A DNA stretch of 64,000 nt. Origin: Flammeovirga kamogawensis. GTDB taxonomy: Bacteria; Bacteroidota; Bacteroidia; Cytophagales; Flammeovirgaceae. The notes under the pieces are model-generated. The model made no database searches, was not told the DNA's origin, and worked only from the letters and a program-made list of their open reading frames with translations. Below are positions 37,162 to 47,091 of the stretch, in pieces (the stretch's first letter is position 1; each line of letters begins with the position of its first letter). The position numbers and the translations under genes were made by a program. The stretch covers positions 620,001 to 684,000 of the forward strand of contig NZ_CP076129.1 in assembly GCF_018736065.1 (NCBI RefSeq). The letters run 5' to 3'.

Positions 37162-37341
37162 TTTTATAATTACACCCTGTTTTTTTAGAACAAGAATATC
37201 AGATTAAAACATAATAGAAGCATAAGAAATTAACAGTATTAAAAAAGGTACACCTGTTACAAAATAATAGATGTACCTAAATATATTTAACATTCATTCG
37301 TAGTCACATAACTTCTTTCTATATAATTAATATTCACTAAA

Positions 37342-38616
37342 CTATTGATTCTGTGTTTTAAGTCTTTTACCTGCTTGTCCAACAATTTTTAAATAATGAT
37401 CAGATGGTAACCCTTCATAATCTACAAAAGTGCCATTAACAGGAGGAGTATTTGTTACTTTCATAATCGCTGTTCCTTCATCAATTTCATCAAACATTGC
37501 TACATATAACATTTCTGATCCTTTGTTTAAAGCAATATCAATTTGTTTGTTTAAAAACTCACCTTTCGCTCTAGGGATAGCATTCAAAGATGGATTTCTT
37601 TCATCAGCATTAACACCGTTCATTCTTTGAAGGTTATACCACGTAAAACCAGGGTAAACAGTAGGAACATAATCCACTCCATTTTTTTTACACCATGCTA
37701 CATCTTGACTAATTTGTTTTGAATACACATCATTATCTAATTGTTTCATTTTAAAACGTCCCACAAGCCAAGGTTGAACAACATCTACCTTTTTAATAAT
37801 ATCATGCAAAGCTGGATCAGGAAGGCAATCATTATTTAATTTTCTAAAATGAGTGGGTACTCCTATCATTACAGAAAAACCTCCATATTTAGGATCATTC
37901 TTTAGAAAATCAATGAATTTTTCAATTTCACTACTTTGAATAGAATAACTTCGGTCTATAAACCCTAAGCCCCAAATTGAAACTAAAGGCTTTCCATTAT
38001 GGTGTAAATAATTCTTCTTATTTTTCCCATTATAAAATTGAAATTCATCAATTAAGGCTTTCCAATCTTTTACCAAAGTTTCGTAACAACTTTCTTGTTT
38101 TTTTAACCCAGATAAATCATACATTACAGCAATTGCTCTGTTATATTTATTTGCTGCATCAAAAGCATTACTAAGAATTTCTGTGAGCTCACCCCTTTTC
38201 TTTTCATGCTTAGTGTTCTGATAAAAACGTTGCATAAATACTCCATCTATACCATATTCTTTCATCCATTTAAAATGCAAATCTGTAGTTGACGCATCTA
38301 ATGAACTAAATATTTTTGCTTTAGCTCCATCTTCATTTATAAATGATGTAGGGTATTGCATTTTATATTCTGACATTTCTGGCCACATATCAATAGTTAT
38401 ATGTTCAGAATCAAAAGCTGTACCTTTACCAAAGTGCCCCCAGCCTCTATATCCTCCATCGCCAGGGGCCCTAAACCATCCTTGATAACCACACATCACA
38501 AGCCCTTTATAAGAAGGGTAATTTATTTTTTCTTTCTTCTTTTTATTAAAACTAAATAGTAATACAAGTCCTGTAAGACCAATTACTAAAAGAGCATAAA
38601 ATTTATATAATTTCAT
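37342..38616 (-). CDS. GH71/GH99-like secreted or anchored glycoside hydrolase
   Basis: About 424 residues from the ATG at 38616 (MKLYKFYALLVIGL); an upstream in-frame ATG at 38649 adds a poor N-terminus, so the later start is preferred. The N-terminal hydrophobic segment is a signal or anchor. The rest is a TIM barrel of the GH71/99-like group: MCGYQGWFRAPGDG, the strand-helix KWMKEYGIDGVFMQRFY, NRAIAVMYDLSG, YVPTVYPGFTWYN and MLYVAMFDEIDEGTA, where Glu residues in the last motif are plausible catalytic acids. It is divergent from the sulfatase at 38881, which fits a polysaccharide locus. Substrate is unknown. Confidence 0.78.
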   Translation of the reverse strand: MKLYKFYALLVIGLTGLVLLFSFNKKKKEKINYPSYKGLVMCGYQGWFRAPGDGGYRGWGHFGKGTAFDSEHITIDMWPEMSEYKMQYPTSFINEDGAKAKIFSSLDASTTDLHFKWMKEYGIDGVFMQRFYQNTKHEKKRGELTEILSNAFDAANKYNRAIAVMYDLSGLKKQESCYETLVKDWKALIDEFQFYNGKNKKNYLHHNGKPLVSIWGLGFIDRSYSIQSSEIEKFIDFLKNDPKYGGFSVMIGVPTHFRKLNNDCLPDPALHDIIKKVDVVQPWLVGRFKMKQLDNDVYSKQISQDVAWCKKNGVDYVPTVYPGFTWYNLQRMNGVNADERNPSLNAIPRAKGEFLNKQIDIALNKGSEMLYVAMFDEIDEGTAIMKVTNTPPVNGTFVDYEGLPSDHYLKIVGQAGKRLKTQNQ

Positions 38617-38709
38617 CACTACTATTTTTAGATCAAAAAGCGTACACATAAAATTGTGTTGTACTTTTTTAGTATTTCTTAATCACAAATTTATGTTAGT
38701 CTACAAATG

Positions 38710-38731
38710 ATAAATTAATCGTTACTTAATA
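38710..38731 (-). promoter_or_regulatory. 11-bp-phased ATTAA half-sites before the GH99-like gene
   Basis: On the minus strand: TATTAAGTAAC (38731-38721) then GATTAATTTAT (38720-38710), a pair at exactly 11 bp. It faces the GH99-like gene, with the better array for the sulfatase on the other strand in the same gap. Confidence 0.4.
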
Positions 38732-38799
38732 GAGCTAAAAACATCAAAATTAGCTCAAAAACGCACAAATTAATAGATCTATAGTTATTTGAAATCGTG

Positions 38800-38832
38800 T
38801 ATTAATTACGTATTAATGCTTTGTTAAGCTAT
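38800..38832 (+). promoter_or_regulatory. 11-bp-phased ATTAA array before the first sulfatase
   Basis: TATTAATTACG (38800-38810), TATTAATGCTT (38811-38821) and TGTTAAGCTAT (38822-38832): three units with exact 11-bp spacing, 48 bp before the sulfatase start. Such one-turn direct repeats are the usual sites of PhoB/OmpR-type regulators. Confidence 0.55.
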
Positions 38833-38880
38833 CCAGATAGTTTTGATTGTCTACCATAATAGAACAAACCTCTTTAAGAA

Positions 38881-40317
38881 ATGAAATTATTAATTGCTGT
38901 ACTAAGTGTACTACTTTACTGTAACATTACCTTTGCTCAAAGCAAAAAGCCAAATATTATTTTATTTTTTGCAGATGACTTTGGCTACGGATCCACTAAT
39001 ATTTATGGTGCATCTAAAGATCTCATTCAAACTCCTCATATTAATCAATTGGCTGAAGAAGGAATTCATTTCACGAATGCTTTTACAACAGGTTCTGTTT
39101 GCTCTCCTACAAGGTATGGTTTGCTTACAGGAGAATATTCATGGAGAACAAGTCTTCAAAAAGGAGTTGTTAATACTAAAGACGCTTGTTTAATTGATCG
39201 TAATACAAAAACACTTCCGTCCTATCTACAAGGTTTAGGATATAATACAGCTGCAATAGGTAAATGGCATTTAGGTTATAAAAATGAAAGGTTTAAAAAT
39301 CTCTTAGGAACAATTGAAAATGGGCCGAATGACCATGGTTTTGATTACAATTTTACAGTTCCTAATAATCTAGATGATATCCATAAAATTTATATTGAGA
39401 ATAATAAAATATATGGATTACGCTCTGATAAAATAGCGGCTTATGGTGGTTCTTTTTACGGAAATCAATATGTAGGATATGACGCACCACAAAGAGTTAC
39501 TGAACAAGTAATGAATGACCTTACTAATAAATCCATTGAATGGTTATCATCTATAGATAAAAATGAGCCTTTCTTTTTGTACTTTTCTTCTGTAGCCGTA
39601 CACCACCCTATTACACCAAGTCCAGAAATGAGAGGAAAAAGTAATGCAGGTGCTTATGGCGATTTCATTCAAGATATTGATAGATGCTTAGGTGTTTTAA
39701 TTGATTATTTAGAAAAAAATGGGTTAAGAGAAAATACAATGATTATTTTTGCAAGTGATAATGGTGGAGATATTCCTAATAAGAAAAAAGTAATGCCTGA
39801 AAATTTTGCCATAAATAAAGGCTTAAAAATTAATGGTGACTATAAAGGTGACAAACATACAATTTGGGAGGGTGGTTTTAGAATTCCTATGATTATTAAT
39901 CATCCTAACAATATAAAAAAAGGGATGCAATCTGATGCTATAGTAAGCACTGTAGACTTTTATGCATTCATTGGTGAATACCTTAACAATGGGAAAGAAA
40001 TTGATAAAAATTATGCTATTGATAGCCATAGCTTTTATAAGGTAATCAAACAGCCGAATAAAAAATATACGAGAGCCCCACTTATTCACAGAGATGTAAA
40101 AGGTAGAAAAGCAGTGAGAGATGGACATTGGAAATTCATAGAGGCAAAAAATACAGCATCGAAAAATGAAAATTTACATGCTCAATTATTCAATCTTGAA
40201 GAAGATTTTAAAGAAGAAAATAATATTATTGATAAACACCCCAAAAAAGCTGCTGAATTAAAAGCTTACTTAACAGCTGCAAAAGAAGAAGGTACTAGGT
40301 TATTTATCTACAAATAA
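38881..40317 (+). CDS. Secreted sulfatase (formylglycine type), 1 of 3
   Basis: A 478-residue alkaline-phosphatase-fold sulfatase of the S1 family. Signal peptide about 1-19 (TFAQ). Metal ligands Asp32-Asp33 (FFADDFGYG), the modified cysteine in SVCSPTRYGLLTGE (C74, C-x-P-x-R, converted to formylglycine by a maturase not in this window), GKWHLGY, and the second metal site FASDNGGD are all present. C-terminal part contains AVRDGHWKFIEA and LFNLEEDFKEENNI, typical of glycan sulfatases. It would remove sulfate esters from an algal polysaccharide in the periplasm or outside. First of three sulfatase genes on this strand. Confidence 0.93.
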   Translation: MKLLIAVLSVLLYCNITFAQSKKPNIILFFADDFGYGSTNIYGASKDLIQTPHINQLAEEGIHFTNAFTTGSVCSPTRYGLLTGEYSWRTSLQKGVVNTKDACLIDRNTKTLPSYLQGLGYNTAAIGKWHLGYKNERFKNLLGTIENGPNDHGFDYNFTVPNNLDDIHKIYIENNKIYGLRSDKIAAYGGSFYGNQYVGYDAPQRVTEQVMNDLTNKSIEWLSSIDKNEPFFLYFSSVAVHHPITPSPEMRGKSNAGAYGDFIQDIDRCLGVLIDYLEKNGLRENTMIIFASDNGGDIPNKKKVMPENFAINKGLKINGDYKGDKHTIWEGGFRIPMIINHPNNIKKGMQSDAIVSTVDFYAFIGEYLNNGKEIDKNYAIDSHSFYKVIKQPNKKYTRAPLIHRDVKGRKAVRDGHWKFIEAKNTASKNENLHAQLFNLEEDFKEENNIIDKHPKKAAELKAYLTAAKEEGTRLFIYK

Positions 40318-40332
40318 GACGTTTTATATAGC

Positions 40333-40376
40333 CATTATTAATCCATTATATTCTAATTAATGCTCAATTAATGCTA
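40333..40376 (+). promoter_or_regulatory. 11-bp-phased ATTA array before the second sulfatase
   Basis: CATTATTAATC (40333-40343), CATTATATTCT (40344-40354), AATTAATGCTC (40355-40365), AATTAATGCTA (40366-40376): four consecutive 11-bp units, the last two nearly identical, ending 38 bp before the start codon. Confidence 0.5.
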
Positions 40377-40414
40377 TCAAATACATTTGAATTGAATTAC
40401 TTAACAAAGAAGAA

Positions 40415-42007
40415 ATGAAAAGAATTATAACTTTATTAGCATTACTATTTGTATCAGCAAATGTTTTTTGTTCTAATCCTCCTAAGAAGAAGAAGAAAAC
40501 AAACTTGTTATTTATTATAACAGACCAACAACAATATAAGGCCCTAGGATTGGCAGGTAATAAAGTATTAAAAACACCGAACTTAGATAGATTAGGTGAA
40601 AGTGGAGCTTACTTTGTAAATGCGTATTCTGCATGTGCTGTATGTGGGCCTGCTCGTTCTTCTATTCTAACAGGAAGAACAGTTGAAAATACTGGTGTAA
40701 ATACCAATGACAAAACCTACTACTATAAAAAAGAAAAAGTAATGCAACACCCTACTTTTGATGAAATACTTAAGAAAGAAGGGTACACTTGTGAGTATTA
40801 TGGCAAGTGGCATGCAATGGCAAACAAAGCAGATGTATATAGCAACCCTACTAAGTATGCTAAAAATGGTAAATATGCATTCGATCATGGAGGGCAAAGT
40901 TTTTTCTATCAAGATTGGTTAAAAGAAAGCTTAGAAAAAAGAGCTTTAGAAAATGGAGAACATATAGATAGATTTACAAAAAGACCTTATACTCCAGACC
41001 CTATTGATGTGTTCTTCGGACATGACTATAAAGATATAAAAGACATAAAAAAGTCTCAACCAAACTTTCATGGGAGATCAAATATTCCGAAAGAATTTAC
41101 AATGACTGCTTTTCAGGGACAGCAAACTCTTGATGCTTTAGATAGATTAAAGAACAAAACATTTAGTTTAACTTGTTCTTTCCATTATCCACATGCTCCA
41201 ATGATTGTACCTGAACCTTTCTACAGCATGTATAAAACAGAAGACATGACGCCTCCTGAAAGTATTAATGATGACATGTCTAACTCTCCTTATGTTAGGG
41301 CAAATGGACGTAAAAATCTTCCAGAATATTCTGATCCAGAAAAGATTAAATATATGATTTCTAATTATTATGGGTTGATTACTGAAGTCGACTTTTGGAT
41401 TGGTGAGATTTTAGACAAAGTTGAAGAGTTAGGATTGGCTGAAAATACTTTAATAGTTTTCACAAGTGATCATGGCGAAATGTTAGGAGCACATGGCTTA
41501 AGAGAGAAAAATGTATTCTATGAAGAATCTACTCATATTCCATTATTAATGCGTTTACCTAATGTAATCGAAGAAAATTCTACAATAGATGGTTATGTTT
41601 CTCACATAGATATCTTCCCTACTATTCTTGACTATTTAGAAGTTGATGCTCCAGACAGTGATGGTAAAAGTTTAAAAGATATGATTAATGGCGAAGAGCA
41701 TGAATATGGAGAGTATGTAGTTACAGAATGGAATTACCGCGGAGATGTTTCTCCTAATTATATGATTGTTAAAGATGGTTGGAAATTAATGGTTCCTTAT
41801 TCTGTTGAATCAAAGGTTATTAATGTATTATATAATCTTAATGATGATCCAAATGAAATGAATAACCTTTTAGGAAAAAACCCAGATCAGGCAAAATATA
41901 ATGATAAAGCTGAAGAGTTAAGAACAGCATTATTAGAATGGTTAGAAAACCATGATTCTAAATTTTATGATGGTGTAAAAAACCGAGAGTTAGTTAGAAA
42001 TATTTAA
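40415..42007 (+). CDS. Secreted sulfatase (formylglycine type), 2 of 3
   Basis: A 530-residue sulfatase. Signal peptide about 1-19; a poly-Lys stretch follows directly. The active-site Cys is in ACAVCGPARSSILTGR (C77). Metal ligands are seen as FIITDQQQY (a single Asp then Gln, in place of the usual DD, a variant found in several S1 subfamilies) and FTSDHGEMLGAHGL. Also GKWHAMA, FHYPHAPM and EWNYRGD. It lies 97 bp after the first sulfatase and only 10 bp before the third, so the latter two are translated from one message. The sequence is far from the first sulfatase, suggesting different sulfate positions. Confidence 0.92.
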   Translation: MKRIITLLALLFVSANVFCSNPPKKKKKTNLLFIITDQQQYKALGLAGNKVLKTPNLDRLGESGAYFVNAYSACAVCGPARSSILTGRTVENTGVNTNDKTYYYKKEKVMQHPTFDEILKKEGYTCEYYGKWHAMANKADVYSNPTKYAKNGKYAFDHGGQSFFYQDWLKESLEKRALENGEHIDRFTKRPYTPDPIDVFFGHDYKDIKDIKKSQPNFHGRSNIPKEFTMTAFQGQQTLDALDRLKNKTFSLTCSFHYPHAPMIVPEPFYSMYKTEDMTPPESINDDMSNSPYVRANGRKNLPEYSDPEKIKYMISNYYGLITEVDFWIGEILDKVEELGLAENTLIVFTSDHGEMLGAHGLREKNVFYEESTHIPLLMRLPNVIEENSTIDGYVSHIDIFPTILDYLEVDAPDSDGKSLKDMINGEEHEYGEYVVTEWNYRGDVSPNYMIVKDGWKLMVPYSVESKVINVLYNLNDDPNEMNNLLGKNPDQAKYNDKAEELRTALLEWLENHDSKFYDGVKNRELVRNI

Positions 42008-42017
42008 TTTTCAGATA

Positions 42018-43655
42018 ATGGGAAAACTGAAGAGATATATTCTTTCATTTTTTTTACTTTTCATTTCATCTACTTTATTAGGACAAGGTAAACCAAATAT
42101 TGTGTTCTTTTTAGTAGATGACATGAGCCCTTTTCCTATGGGAAAAAGTGAAAAAAATGAAACAAGAACATTTGGTTTTTGTGGTGAAAATCATGTCTTA
42201 ACACCCGTTATAGACAGCCTTGCCTCCAATGGGATGATTTTTACAAATGCTTATGTTTCTTCTTCTGTTTGTTCACCAAGCCGATATACTACGTTGACTG
42301 GTAGATATGCAGGAAAGTGTGAAGGAGATGAATTTATGCGTTTGCATCCTATTGGAAAAACCACAAGGGTTGAAAATAATACAGAACTTGAAAAAGATAA
42401 ATTTAATGTAGCCAAAACGCTACAAAAAAATGGTTATAGAACAGGTTTTGTAGGAAAGTCACACATTATGGAGCACCGTAAGTTGAAAGATAAAGACCTT
42501 GAAAAAAATGGTTTTAAAACGTATGCTAAAGGTGATGACATCAAGACTCCAACTGTTTCTGAAGCCATGCAATTCAATCATGATAAATGGGTAGAGATTG
42601 TGAAAGAATACGGTTTTGATTATGCTAATGCTATCTATCAGGGTAATCTCCGTGAACTTTATAATACAGATGCTAATGTACATAATCTTGAATGGACAAC
42701 AAGTGCCGCAATGAAATTTATTGATGAAAGTAAGAAAAGGGAACAACCTTTCTTTTTATACTTTTCCACCACTGTACCGCATGGGCCTCAACCTTGGTTA
42801 AAAAAAGAAGGGAAATATATACATGGTTTAGATGCTGACCCTAACATTACAAGTGCTGGGTATAAAGAAATAGATTATTCGTTTATGCCTTCTCGTAAGG
42901 AGATAAAGAAAGAAGTGGAAGCTAATAAAAATCTACGTGAAAATCAGGCTTGGATAAGATGGTTTGACAGAAGTGTTGAAGCAATTGTAAAACAACTAAA
43001 AGAAAAAGGCATTTATGAAAATACACTGATTGTAATTACGTCTGATCATGGTACATACCATTATGGAAAAACTACTCTTTATGAAAATGGTGTAAAAGTA
43101 CCTTTAATGATGCATTATCCGAAGGGTATTAAGAAAGGAAGCAAATTTAAAGGAATGGTTCAAAATATAGATTATGCACCTACTTTATTAGAATTAGCCG
43201 GTATAAAAATAAACGCAGATATAGAATTAGACGGAAGTAGTCTTCTACCTACTTTTACAGATCAAAATGTGAAAATTCATGACTATCTTTTCTTTGAGCT
43301 CGGTTTTGCTAGAGGAGTTTTAGCAGACAATTGGAAGTATATTTCGGTAAGGTATACACCTGAAATTCAAGATAAAATTGCTAAAGGAGAAAAATTTAAA
43401 GGGTTTAAAGGAGAATTGATTAATGTACCCTATTATACTAGAAATGGACATTTAGGGCATTATTCAAGTCTACATAACCCACTTTACTTTGAACCGGATC
43501 AATTGTTTAATTTAACAAGTGATCCTACAGAAAAAGAAAATATATATTCTTCTAATACTAAAAAGGCAAAAGAACTTAAGGAAATATTAAAAATGAAATT
43601 AAAAGAATTTCCCAATCGATCTTATGGAGAATTTGTAACATTAGAAAATCAATAA
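42018..43655 (+). CDS. Secreted sulfatase (formylglycine type), 3 of 3
   Basis: A 545-residue sulfatase with a signal peptide (about 1-22, LLGQ). Metal-binding FLVDDMSPFP (Asp34, Asp35), formylglycine site SSVCSPSRYTTLTGRY (C85), GKSHIMEHR in place of the more usual GKWH, FSTTVPHGP, and ITSDHGTYHYGKTTLYENG. A middle insertion (about 130-215) is larger than in the other two. It is transcriptionally linked to the second sulfatase. The KSH replacement affects a residue that normally contacts the sulfate, so its specificity may differ. Confidence 0.92.
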   Translation: MGKLKRYILSFFLLFISSTLLGQGKPNIVFFLVDDMSPFPMGKSEKNETRTFGFCGENHVLTPVIDSLASNGMIFTNAYVSSSVCSPSRYTTLTGRYAGKCEGDEFMRLHPIGKTTRVENNTELEKDKFNVAKTLQKNGYRTGFVGKSHIMEHRKLKDKDLEKNGFKTYAKGDDIKTPTVSEAMQFNHDKWVEIVKEYGFDYANAIYQGNLRELYNTDANVHNLEWTTSAAMKFIDESKKREQPFFLYFSTTVPHGPQPWLKKEGKYIHGLDADPNITSAGYKEIDYSFMPSRKEIKKEVEANKNLRENQAWIRWFDRSVEAIVKQLKEKGIYENTLIVITSDHGTYHYGKTTLYENGVKVPLMMHYPKGIKKGSKFKGMVQNIDYAPTLLELAGIKINADIELDGSSLLPTFTDQNVKIHDYLFFELGFARGVLADNWKYISVRYTPEIQDKIAKGEKFKGFKGELINVPYYTRNGHLGHYSSLHNPLYFEPDQLFNLTSDPTEKENIYSSNTKKAKELKEILKMKLKEFPNRSYGEFVTLENQ

Positions 43656-43789
43656 AACAGATAACACCTAGAATTTAGTATTCTCTTAACATCATATTCT
43701 ACTAGCTACTTATTCAAAGTGAATCATTCAAAAAGTGCAATTCTCTTATATGATAAGTATGTCTAATTATGAATAAAATAAATATTTGA

Positions 43790-43806
43790 TTAGGTAATTA
43801 ACCTAA
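43790..43806 (+). promoter_or_regulatory. Palindrome TTAGGT-N5-ACCTAA before the phosphoesterase gene
   Basis: Perfect 6-bp arms (43790-43795 and 43801-43806) about 50 bp before the start codon. Possible operator; no other copy was found in the window. Confidence 0.35.
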
Positions 43807-43856
43807 AAGATAAAATCAGCCACGCTATAATATTACTATTATTATTTAAACATAGA

Positions 43857-46800
43857 ATGATGAAAAAATTACTTCTACGCACACTACTATTGGCAACCAT
43901 GATGGGTCTAAACATCACATGGAGTGCTTTTGCTAACACAGACAAATATCGTCTTACTTTAAGAGACGATCCAGCAACTACAATTACAATTGCTTGGAAT
44001 CAAATTTCAGGTAGTGATCCAATTGTATACTTCGATACAAATGATCATGGTACAGATTATAGTGCGTATACCATGAATAAAACTGTAGATAGATCTATAG
44101 AATACAAAGGTATGAGTAATCAATTTGCTCGTTTAACAGGTTTACAACCAAATACTGCCTACTATTTTGTCATCAAGGATAGTGAAGGAACAAGTGAACG
44201 CTATTGGTTTAAAACTGCTCCTTCTTCCTCTTCTGAACGTCTTTCTTTTATTGCTGGAGGTGATTCTAGAAACAACAGAGAACCACGTCAAAATGGTAAC
44301 CGTATTGTAGCTCGTCTTCGTCCACACGCTGTATTTTTTGGCGGTGATATGACTTCTGCTGGTACAGATGAGCAATGGCAAGATTGGTTTGATGATTGGC
44401 AATTAACTATTGGAAATGATGGTCGTATCGTACCAATTGTAGCTGCACGTGGTAATCACGAAAGCTCAAATAGCATGGTCTATGATTTATTTGACACACC
44501 TTCTACTGATATTTATTACGGTCTTACTTTCGGAACAGACTTATTGAGAGTTTACACACTAAATACAGAAATGTCAATTACTGGTGATCAAACAACTTGG
44601 TTAGCCAATGATTTAGCAGCTAATTCAAATGTTACTTGGAAATCTGCACAATACCATAAACCAATGAGACCTCACGTTAGTGGTAAAACAGAAGGAAATA
44701 CACACTATAGCAGTTGGGCTAATATATTTTACCAAAACAATGTAAAACTAGTAGTAGAATGTGATGCTCATACCGTTAAAACAACATGGCCAGTAAAACC
44801 TACTACAGAAAGTGGGAACGAAGAAGGTTTTGTTAGAGATGACGTTAGTGGAACAGTTTACACAGGAGAAGGTTGTTGGGGTGCTCCATTACGCTCTAAT
44901 AATGATAATAAATCATGGACTAGAGATAGTGGTATGTTCAACCAAGTGAAATGGATATTTGTTGATCAATCAAAAATAGAAATTCGAACAATTAAAGTAG
45001 ATAACGCTACAAGTGTAGAGACAGTTAATGATAGTAATATATTTTCTGCTCCAGCAAATTTAGACATTTGGTCTCCATCAAATGGACCCGTAGTTACCAT
45101 TACAAACACAGTTGGACTTCCAGATATCAATTTAATTTCTCCTGAAGACCAAGGGTACTACAGTACACCAACAACACTTACATTAGCTGCTTCAGCAATG
45201 GATACTGATGGTAGTGTAGCAAAAGTAGAATTCTATATTAATGATAATTCTATAGGCTTAGATACATCATCTCCTTATGAAATTGATTATTTAATTCCTG
45301 CAGATGGCAACTATTCTTTCTATGCAATAGTAGAAGATAATGATGGAAACACTATAAAATCTGAGACAAGATCTTTTAAAGTAGGTATTGTTGATAACAT
45401 ATTAAATGTTCGGGTAATTGCTGATGAAGATGATGCAGAAGAAGCCGAAGATGGAATGGTTGATATTAGCAGTTCAGATTTAGAATTGGTTTATGATCCA
45501 CATGAATCAGCTGGGAATCAAAAGGTAGGACTCCGATTTAAAAATTTAGATATACCTCAGGGTGCAACTATCACAGAAGCCTACATTCAGTTTACTGCCG
45601 ATGAAGATAAAAACGAAACTGGATCCCTTTCTATCTATGGTCAATTTGCCAATATGCCTGCCCCTTTTACAACTACATTAAATGATATTTCATCAAGACC
45701 AAAAACAACGGCGTCTGTGGTTTGGTCACCAGAAAATTGGTTAACAGTTGGAGAAGCAGGTTCAGCACAAAGAACGCCAGACCTTCAAAATATTGCACAA
45801 GAAATTGTCAATAGACCCGGTTGGAATGCTGGCCATATGGTATTCATTTTCGAAGGTAACGGACGTAGAGTTGCTGAATCATATAAGGGCTCTAGTACTG
45901 CTGCCCCACAATTGGTTATTTCTTATAAAGAAAAATATACATTATCGGTCAATGCTACTAATGGTAGTGTAACAACATCTCCAGAGCAAGATACATTTGA
46001 TCAGGGTTCAGAAGTGATTTTAACCGCTGTTCCTAATTCTGATTATGAATTTAGCGGATGGTCAGATGATGCTTTAGGTACTCAAAATCCGTTAACGATT
46101 ACAATGGATTCTAATAAGAATATTACAGCAAACTTTACTGAAATTCCAACAGGCACTACTATTACAATAGGTGTTTTTAAAGGAAATGATGATGCACAAG
46201 AAGCAGCAAATGGTGTGATAGATATAAGCAGTACTTCTTTAGATTTAGGTGATCAAATTGTAGGTGTTCGTTTCAGAGATATAGATATACCACAAGGTGC
46301 TACTATCAACGATGCATACATTCAATTTACTACTGATGAGGTGATAAATGCTGAAGGTACACTTTCTATTCAAGCACAATTTGCCAATAAACCAAGTGTT
46401 TTCACTACTGCATTAAATGATATTTCATCAAGACCAAAAACAACGGCGTCTGTTAATTGGACTCCTGAAGATTGGACCGTTGCGGAAGAAGCAAGCACTG
46501 CACAAAGAACGCCAAATCTTAAATCTATTGTTCAAGAAATAGTAAATAGATCTGCATGGAATTTGGGACATATGGCTTTTATCTTCCAAGGAAATGGCCA
46601 CAGAGTTGCCAAGTCTTATAACGGATCAAGTACATCTGCACCTCAGCTTATTGTAACCTACGATAGTAATACGAACTCAAGAGTGTCCCTCACTGAATCA
46701 CCTACAGTGTCAAATAATATGTCAGTTTATCCTAACCCAATTGGAGAGATTGTCAACTTTGAATTTGATACAGTGATTCCAGAACTCATAACAATTACTT

Positions 46801-46958
46801 TTTATGATATATCAGGCAGAGTTGCTTTAGTTAATAATATCTCTTCAAAGTTAGGTCATAACAAGATTGTTATAGAAACAGCAACATTAAAGTCTGGAAA
46901 TTATACAGTCCATATTGTTGGTGATGGAATTTCTGAAGCTGTAAAACTCATTAAATAA
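43857..46958 (+). CDS. T9SS-secreted calcineurin-like phosphoesterase, purple acid phosphatase type
   Basis: A 1,033-residue protein. Signal peptide about 1-26; an FN3-like purple-acid-phosphatase N-domain (about 28-120, LTGLQPNTAYYFVIKDSEG); a metallophosphoesterase core (about 125-390) with AGGDSRNN, FFGGDMTS, ARGNHESS and QYHKPM. The final metal motif, usually GHxHxYER, is changed to ECDAHTVKTTW, so one metal ligand is uncertain. Then a Big_7-like domain (about 415-510), two related DNRLRE-like stalk domains (about 515-695 and 768-935) separated by an InlB-type repeat (YEFSGWSDDALGTQNPLTIT), and the T9SS tail (VYPNPIGE, ending SEAVKLIK). It follows the sulfatases, so it may act on phosphate esters or merely bind glycan. 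Confidence 0.87.
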   Translation: MMKKLLLRTLLLATMMGLNITWSAFANTDKYRLTLRDDPATTITIAWNQISGSDPIVYFDTNDHGTDYSAYTMNKTVDRSIEYKGMSNQFARLTGLQPNTAYYFVIKDSEGTSERYWFKTAPSSSSERLSFIAGGDSRNNREPRQNGNRIVARLRPHAVFFGGDMTSAGTDEQWQDWFDDWQLTIGNDGRIVPIVAARGNHESSNSMVYDLFDTPSTDIYYGLTFGTDLLRVYTLNTEMSITGDQTTWLANDLAANSNVTWKSAQYHKPMRPHVSGKTEGNTHYSSWANIFYQNNVKLVVECDAHTVKTTWPVKPTTESGNEEGFVRDDVSGTVYTGEGCWGAPLRSNNDNKSWTRDSGMFNQVKWIFVDQSKIEIRTIKVDNATSVETVNDSNIFSAPANLDIWSPSNGPVVTITNTVGLPDINLISPEDQGYYSTPTTLTLAASAMDTDGSVAKVEFYINDNSIGLDTSSPYEIDYLIPADGNYSFYAIVEDNDGNTIKSETRSFKVGIVDNILNVRVIADEDDAEEAEDGMVDISSSDLELVYDPHESAGNQKVGLRFKNLDIPQGATITEAYIQFTADEDKNETGSLSIYGQFANMPAPFTTTLNDISSRPKTTASVVWSPENWLTVGEAGSAQRTPDLQNIAQEIVNRPGWNAGHMVFIFEGNGRRVAESYKGSSTAAPQLVISYKEKYTLSVNATNGSVTTSPEQDTFDQGSEVILTAVPNSDYEFSGWSDDALGTQNPLTITMDSNKNITANFTEIPTGTTITIGVFKGNDDAQEAANGVIDISSTSLDLGDQIVGVRFRDIDIPQGATINDAYIQFTTDEVINAEGTLSIQAQFANKPSVFTTALNDISSRPKTTASVNWTPEDWTVAEEASTAQRTPNLKSIVQEIVNRSAWNLGHMAFIFQGNGHRVAKSYNGSSTSAPQLIVTYDSNTNSRVSLTESPTVSNNMSVYPNPIGEIVNFEFDTVIPELITITFYDISGRVALVNNISSKLGHNKIVIETATLKSGNYTVHIVGDGISEAVKLIK
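45676..46453 (+). repeat. Intragenic duplication with a 43-bp exact repeat
   Basis: Bases 45676-45718 and 46411-46453 are identical over 43 bp inside the two DNRLRE-like domains. Surrounding protein similarity is high but less exact, so either the duplication is recent or gene conversion keeps the segment identical. Confidence 0.8.
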
Positions 46959-47091
46959 TAAGTATTGACTTAAAAATATTCTTTTGACTATCAAACCTCT
47001 GAGTAAGTTTTTCACAGAATTTACTTCGAGGTTTCAAAAGAAAATTCTACATACTTGACTTCAATATTAATAATATATAATCAACAGAAAT

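Noticed and set aside
46993-47034. Hairpin after the phosphoesterase gene as terminator
   Set aside because: Arms AAACCTC and GAGGTTT pair, but the flank is CAAAAG with no T-run.
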